From Promethearchaeota archaeon (GTDB lineage Archaea; Asgardarchaeota; Lokiarchaeia; Sigynarchaeales; SOKP01), in assembly GCA_014729315.1 (NCBI GenBank), contig WJKD01000384.1, forward strand, positions 1 to 9,620: a DNA stretch of 9,620 bases. Direction: 5' to 3'. Numbering within the stretch: position 1 is the first letter of the stretch; every line of letters begins with the position of its first letter. This document shows, in pieces, positions 7,801 through 9,620 of this stretch. A model generated the notes under the pieces. It did not search any database, had not been told where the DNA came from, and saw only the letters and a program-made list of their open reading frames with translations. Position numbers and translations under genes: made by a program.

Positions 7801-9351
7801 GATATCAATCCAAGGTGGAGTTATATCATCGTCTATTATTGTTATGCAAATTTTTTTAATCGTTTTAGATTGTCCAAAAGGATTGTTATTTTTAACTTCG
7901 ACTTGTACACAATGAGTTCCAATTATATTTGGAATCGCATAATAACCGAATGAAGTCCCGGTTAATACACCATCTATATAGATTTTTATTGATGAGGGAT
8001 CAATTCCAGTTTCTTGATCATATCCATATATATACCATTGACCAGGATTACTATCTTGACCTGTACCGCCGATTTGGTTGATAACAATAATGGGAGGCGT
8101 ATTATCATAAATGAATTGCACTCTCAAATCATTGATAACCAATTTAAATGAAGGTAATTCCCGAGCTGGAGCTTTGGAACCCGCAAGAATCATAAATTCT
8201 ATACTTCCATCATCCTTCACATGATCCGCGGATGAAGTATACAAGTCCATATTGAAGGTAGTGTAATCGTAAGATACCAAATTATTTCTACTCCACAATT
8301 TATACCAGTTATCATTATCCTTTCTGATATAAAATTCCACAAAACCATCCTTATCGTTCCAATTGCGATATTTTATCGTTCCTCTAATTCTATGCGTTTT
8401 AGGAATACCATAAATGTCTCGTACTGGATTATTTAAAGCAAAATAGCCTTTACCTTTTACGGAGGGTGAAAAGATAAGATCGGTATAACCATTTATGTGA
8501 AAATTACCATCTCCAGTGTTGGAACCGCCTTCGGCTAAAACTTCCCTCACATTTTCTACGGGTTCATAATGTTGGTAAATTGTGTATAGTTCTGAAGATG
8601 GTTGTATGCTTGGTTCGTCGTACTTTAATTCTATTCTCATATCGCGTATCTTTAAGTGAAATGAGGGTCTTTTCAACCATTCTCCTTTTGAGTATCCTAT
8701 AACTCGGAAATCCATAGTACCATCATCGCGTATAAAGGTCCGAGAATTACTTGACCATATTGCATACATATCTTTAAAGCTATCTTCTTTGTCTAATCCA
8801 CTCCTTCTATAGATTCTATACCATGTACCATCATCCCTCTTGACTTCGACTTCTACGTAACCATCAATATCGTTCCAATTTTTATATCTTAACTTACAAA
8901 TAAATTTATATTCATCTGGGAAACCAACTGAATTAAAATAAGGATTATTAAAACCAAAATACATCTTAGCTCTAACAATCTCGTTTCCAATAAGTGCAGT
9001 TGGTCCTCTCACATGTAATTCCCCGTTACCCATGGGTTCTACCTTTTTCTTGAGCACTCCTTCCACATGAGCTCCATCCACATATTTTTTCGCAACTGTA
9101 TAAACGGTTTTTGTGATGTATGTTGTAGTAGAACTTAATTTTAGTTCTTCTTCTACTAGTTCGTCTTCGGGAGGAGGATTTAATTGTTCAATTTCTTCTT
9201 CTGGGATTATTGTGTTATTAGTTTCTTTTGATTTTTCCTTCAATGGATTATTTTTTGAATTATCGTTTAATTTAGGAGTGAAAATGTACAAAGAAAACGC
9301 AAAAACAAAGCACAAAATTAAAATTGTCGCGCTTTTTCCTATTTTCCTCAT
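4885..9351 (-). CDS. Large surface protein: signal/anchor, two NWND beta-domains, nine Ig-like domains, Cys-rich helical C-terminus
   Basis: This 1488-residue protein begins MRKIGKSA followed by a hydrophobic stretch (about 8-24), a Sec signal peptide or N-terminal anchor; a cleavage after Ala18-Phe-Ser20 is possible. Residues 26-75 are an acidic, Pro-containing linker. Two tandem beta-rich domains follow (84-245 and 256-416), sharing NWNDxDGxVE. Nine Ig-like domains (418-1267) follow, most joined by xDDD[TI]xxP linkers and carrying NDxDR near the last strand. Residues 1268-1488 are helical with 12 cysteines. There is no C-terminal membrane segment. About ten N-x-S/T sequons (for example N770, N867, N901, N1040, N1112, N1187) would allow N-glycosylation outside the cell. 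It is probably a cell-surface adhesin or envelope protein; that is inference, and no enzyme motif is seen. The ATG at 9351 lies directly before the signal sequence and has only a weak GGCGA upstream. Cadherin-like calcium binding is possible but unproven. Confidence 0.88.
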   Translation of the reverse strand: MRKIGKSATILILCFVFAFSLYIFTPKLNDNSKNNPLKEKSKETNNTIIPEEEIEQLNPPPEDELVEEELKLSSTTTYITKTVYTVAKKYVDGAHVEGVLKKKVEPMGNGELHVRGPTALIGNEIVRAKMYFGFNNPYFNSVGFPDEYKFICKLRYKNWNDIDGYVEVEVKRDDGTWYRIYRRSGLDKEDSFKDMYAIWSSNSRTFIRDDGTMDFRVIGYSKGEWLKRPSFHLKIRDMRIELKYDEPSIQPSSELYTIYQHYEPVENVREVLAEGGSNTGDGNFHINGYTDLIFSPSVKGKGYFALNNPVRDIYGIPKTHRIRGTIKYRNWNDKDGFVEFYIRKDNDNWYKLWSRNNLVSYDYTTFNMDLYTSSADHVKDDGSIEFMILAGSKAPARELPSFKLVINDLRVQFIYDNTPPIIVINQIGGTGQDSNPGQWYIYGYDQETGIDPSSIKIYIDGVLTGTSFGYYAIPNIIGTHCVQVEVKNNNPFGQSKTIKKICITIIDDDITPPWIDIIYYGSGNDGNPGYWNVYADDAQSGIDGRWIYIDNVPQPNNMGFYPYYVPNSLGLHSIRAIVKNNDYDRGDIDRETNQASSSIRIVDDDTSGPIITINYIDGEETDGSPGKWSVSASDPESGVGEILVYIDDILIGTHVGLYNVPNDLGVHTIRVIAKNSDIDRGISDQETSIKQSEVSINDDDITPPMISYIYTGDGTDGNPGTIIVSASDESGLLVDPSGEYTVPNSLGVHSFVFEAEDNDLDRLNDNLRNNISVEIEITDDDTTAPWINIIYHGDETDNNPGYWNVYSEDSESGLAERWVSVNGVDQPGDMGSYPYYLPNKLGIHTIIVIIKNNDNDRGEIDKEMSFNYSNVLLTDDDISGPLITIDYIDGDETDETPGKWNVSANDPESGIKEVLVYIDDVLKGTQTGLYNVPNNLGLHTIRVLAKNGDLDRGTIDQEINENKKEVTIVDDDITPPIINYIYTGDGTDGNPGTIIVFASDESGLLIDPSGEYTVPNSLGVHSFIFKAEDNDSDRSHDSLNNTLTVFIEIIDDDTIPPTINLNYAGGDGSDANPGHFEWDISDFDDGLGGDGDTGFNELFITISYVSSEGLPNYSLTIEDNKSGSWCLDPYLGTYSITILARDNDDDRAIILDSLVAEITKSQEIIDDDTIAPNLSNLTISHDIHYINISVEAEDQSGISEFSIYIDEELIEPLAGYIDGDTFVFIFENKWILKNKIYEILVLATDNDNDRPNDELNSSIAGQFEIMLEDMYEFVCWQLEDLKEYISDNLCWIFSWLLDCKLSRAQKELQRANCLIEKQRNSRAIIRDMLAKIYVELAECRATIFSKICMIPEEDSNYIISYLRQIRNNIVILMGASTGEELGYNIALIEIDLLDLKDLAEDELHYCSKICISRSLESAINCLECSIFKLSLGCNIKYSLTRSQWKLDKTSCKIIRMLKWGQLSEELAIKMLSTIDKAQNDIEILKNSL
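4888..5550 (-). other. Cys-rich helical C-terminal domain of the surface protein
   Basis: Residues 1268-1488 switch abruptly from beta repeats to amphipathic helices, with cysteines at 1275, 1290, 1299, 1313, 1339, 1348, 1406, 1410, 1421, 1424, 1433 and 1451. The preceding 1267 residues have only five, one of them inside the signal segment. An even count of twelve, in a protein expected outside the cell, suggests up to six disulfides. The C-x3-C (1406/1410) and C-x2-C (1421/1424) spacings could instead bind metal. Short hydrophobic stretches such as CWIFSWLLDC are too brief to span a membrane. I do not recognise the domain; attachment to another envelope component is a guess. Confidence 0.65.
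5551..8100 (-). repeat. Array of nine Ig-like domains in the surface protein
   Basis: Boundaries by residue are 418-510, 511-606, 607-701, 702-782, 783-878, 879-973, 974-1054, 1055-1169 and 1170-1267. A typical unit starts [TS]xPxIxIxY, has DxNPGxWxVxAxDxESG, then YIDxxxxG...GxYxVPNxLGxHxIxVxAKNxDxDRG, and ends xDDD[TI]. Domains 4 and 7 are short (81 residues), lacking about 14 residues around the YIDxxLxG strand. Domain 8 is enlarged (115 residues) with an Asp/Gly-rich loop near 1082-1094, and domain 9 is the most divergent. Domain 1 alone has a cysteine pair (C481, C502) that could form a disulfide. The three aspartates at each junction and the DND-D-R motif recall cadherin calcium sites; homology to cadherins is not claimed. 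Confidence 0.8.
6190..7821 (-). repeat. 816-bp tandem duplication (three Ig-like domains, two copies)
   Basis: Ig-like domains 2-3-4 (residues 511-782) and 5-6-7 (783-1054) are two head-to-tail copies of one 272-residue block with the same internal boundaries and no net indel. The copies occupy 7006-7821 and 6190-7005. The 816-bp offset is exact at the DNA level: the run beginning ACGATAATCGTACCAGG on the plus strand occurs at 6365 and 7181. By eye the amino-acid identity rises along the block: about 54% for domains 2/5, 69% for 3/6 and 80% for 4/7. Confidence 0.9.
8104..9102 (-). repeat. Tandem pair of NWND beta-domains in the surface protein
   Basis: Residues 84-245 and 256-416 align at an offset of 172 residues, falling to 171 after one gap. 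Shared landmarks are YT...V..VL, a G-D/N-G-x-H motif, F..NNP...(Y/V)G(I/F)P, RYKNWNDIDGYVE against KYRNWNDKDGFVE, a Trp-Tyr ligand-like pair (TWYRIYRRS / NWYKLWSRN), D-D-G-[TS]-[MI]-[DE]-F, and a closing PSFxLxIxDxRxxxxYD. The strand pattern suggests a jelly-roll sandwich similar in outline to carbohydrate-binding modules, but I cannot place it in a named family. Confidence 0.75.
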
Positions 9352-9393
9352 TTAGATTTCGCCAAAAATTCTAAATTGTTATGATAGATTTTC

Positions 9394-9407
9394 CCCTTAA
9401 AAAAGGG
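9394..9407. promoter_or_regulatory. Short inverted repeat in the leader of the surface protein gene
   Basis: CCCTT-AAAA-AAGGG forms a 5-bp stem with a 4-nt loop, about 43-56 nt before the ATG at 9351. It overlaps the 13-nt motif shared with the leader of the 101-aa gene. It might be a regulator binding site or a weak RNA hairpin. A TATA-like AT-rich segment lies just upstream (TTAATTATAATA on the minus strand, 9419-9430), placing the repeat near the expected transcription start. The function is unknown. Confidence 0.3.
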
Positions 9408-9544
9408 TTCGTAAAAAAATATTATAATTAAGTATTTAACATTTTTGTAAAATGGATTCTTAAAGGATACATACATAACAAAAAAACAGTCTAAACTTAT
9501 TTCTCTCCGTCTAAATTATAGAAACTAAAATTAATTCTTCGTTT

Positions 9545-9579
9545 AAAAAATGATAAAAAAAAATATAGTAAAAAAAAAA
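9545..9579 (-). terminator. Cluster of three T-tracts, possible terminator of a gene beyond the window
   Basis: On the minus strand, runs of ten, nine and six T follow one another within 35 nt (plus-strand A-runs 9570-9579, 9555-9563, 9545-9550). Just upstream, one minus frame reads ...VSILSQRD and stops with TAG at 9594-9596, which could be the tail of a co-directional gene outside the window. Clustered T-tracts suit archaeal termination, but in DNA this AT-rich they may also be chance. Confidence 0.35.
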
Positions 9580-9620
9580 TAGATAAGTAAATTCTAATCT
9601 CGTTGTGAAAGAATACTTAC

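Noticed and set aside
6190..7821. CRISPR array or transposon terminal repeats
   Set aside because: The repeated DNA is coding, in frame and contiguous, with a period of 816 bp and no spacers; it is protein-domain duplication.
9298..9327. Lipobox-like LILC (residues 11-14) in the surface protein signal
   Set aside because: A lipobox needs Gly, Ala or Ser before the Cys; here it is Leu, and the hydrophobic stretch continues for about ten residues beyond the Cys.

Overview
This strongly AT-rich window carries three genes, all on the minus strand. It most probably comes from an Asgard (Promethearchaeota, Loki-like) archaeon. The grounds are: a Shine-Dalgarno match to the archaeal 16S tail (GGTGAT before the 1324-aa gene), an oligo-T tract directly after a stop codon as in archaeal termination, an N-terminal domain resembling the longin-like domains that are abundant in Asgard genomes, and an Ig-like repeat family (DDDT-x-PP linkers, 'VPNSLGxH', 'NDxDR') that I recall from Asgard surface proteins. 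No rRNA, tRNA or housekeeping marker is present, so the lineage is an inference.

Layout in the direction of transcription (high to low coordinates). 9352-9620 is a non-coding leader. Its T-tracts at 9545-9579 may end a gene lying beyond the window. 4885-9351 encodes a 1488-residue secreted or membrane-anchored protein: N-terminal hydrophobic segment, acidic/proline linker, two tandem NWND beta-domains, nine Ig-like domains, and a Cys-rich helical C-terminal domain. Within the Ig array a three-domain block of exactly 272 residues (816 bp) is tandemly duplicated. 4467-4884 is a non-coding gap with an oligo-T terminator at one end and the leader of the next gene at the other. 492-4466 encodes a 1324-residue, almost entirely helical cytosolic protein headed by a probable longin-like domain. 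326-491 is a short spacer with a good TATA-like element. 20-325 encodes a 101-residue protein I do not recognise.

The spacings of 418 and 166 bp, with a terminator after the first gene and a TATA-like element before the last, suggest separate transcription units rather than one tight operon. The surface protein looks like an adhesin or cell-envelope component, possibly stiffened by calcium at its domain boundaries. The helical protein looks like an internal scaffold or small-GTPase partner. Nothing in the sequence shows directly that they work together. No mobile element, CRISPR array or RNA gene was found.
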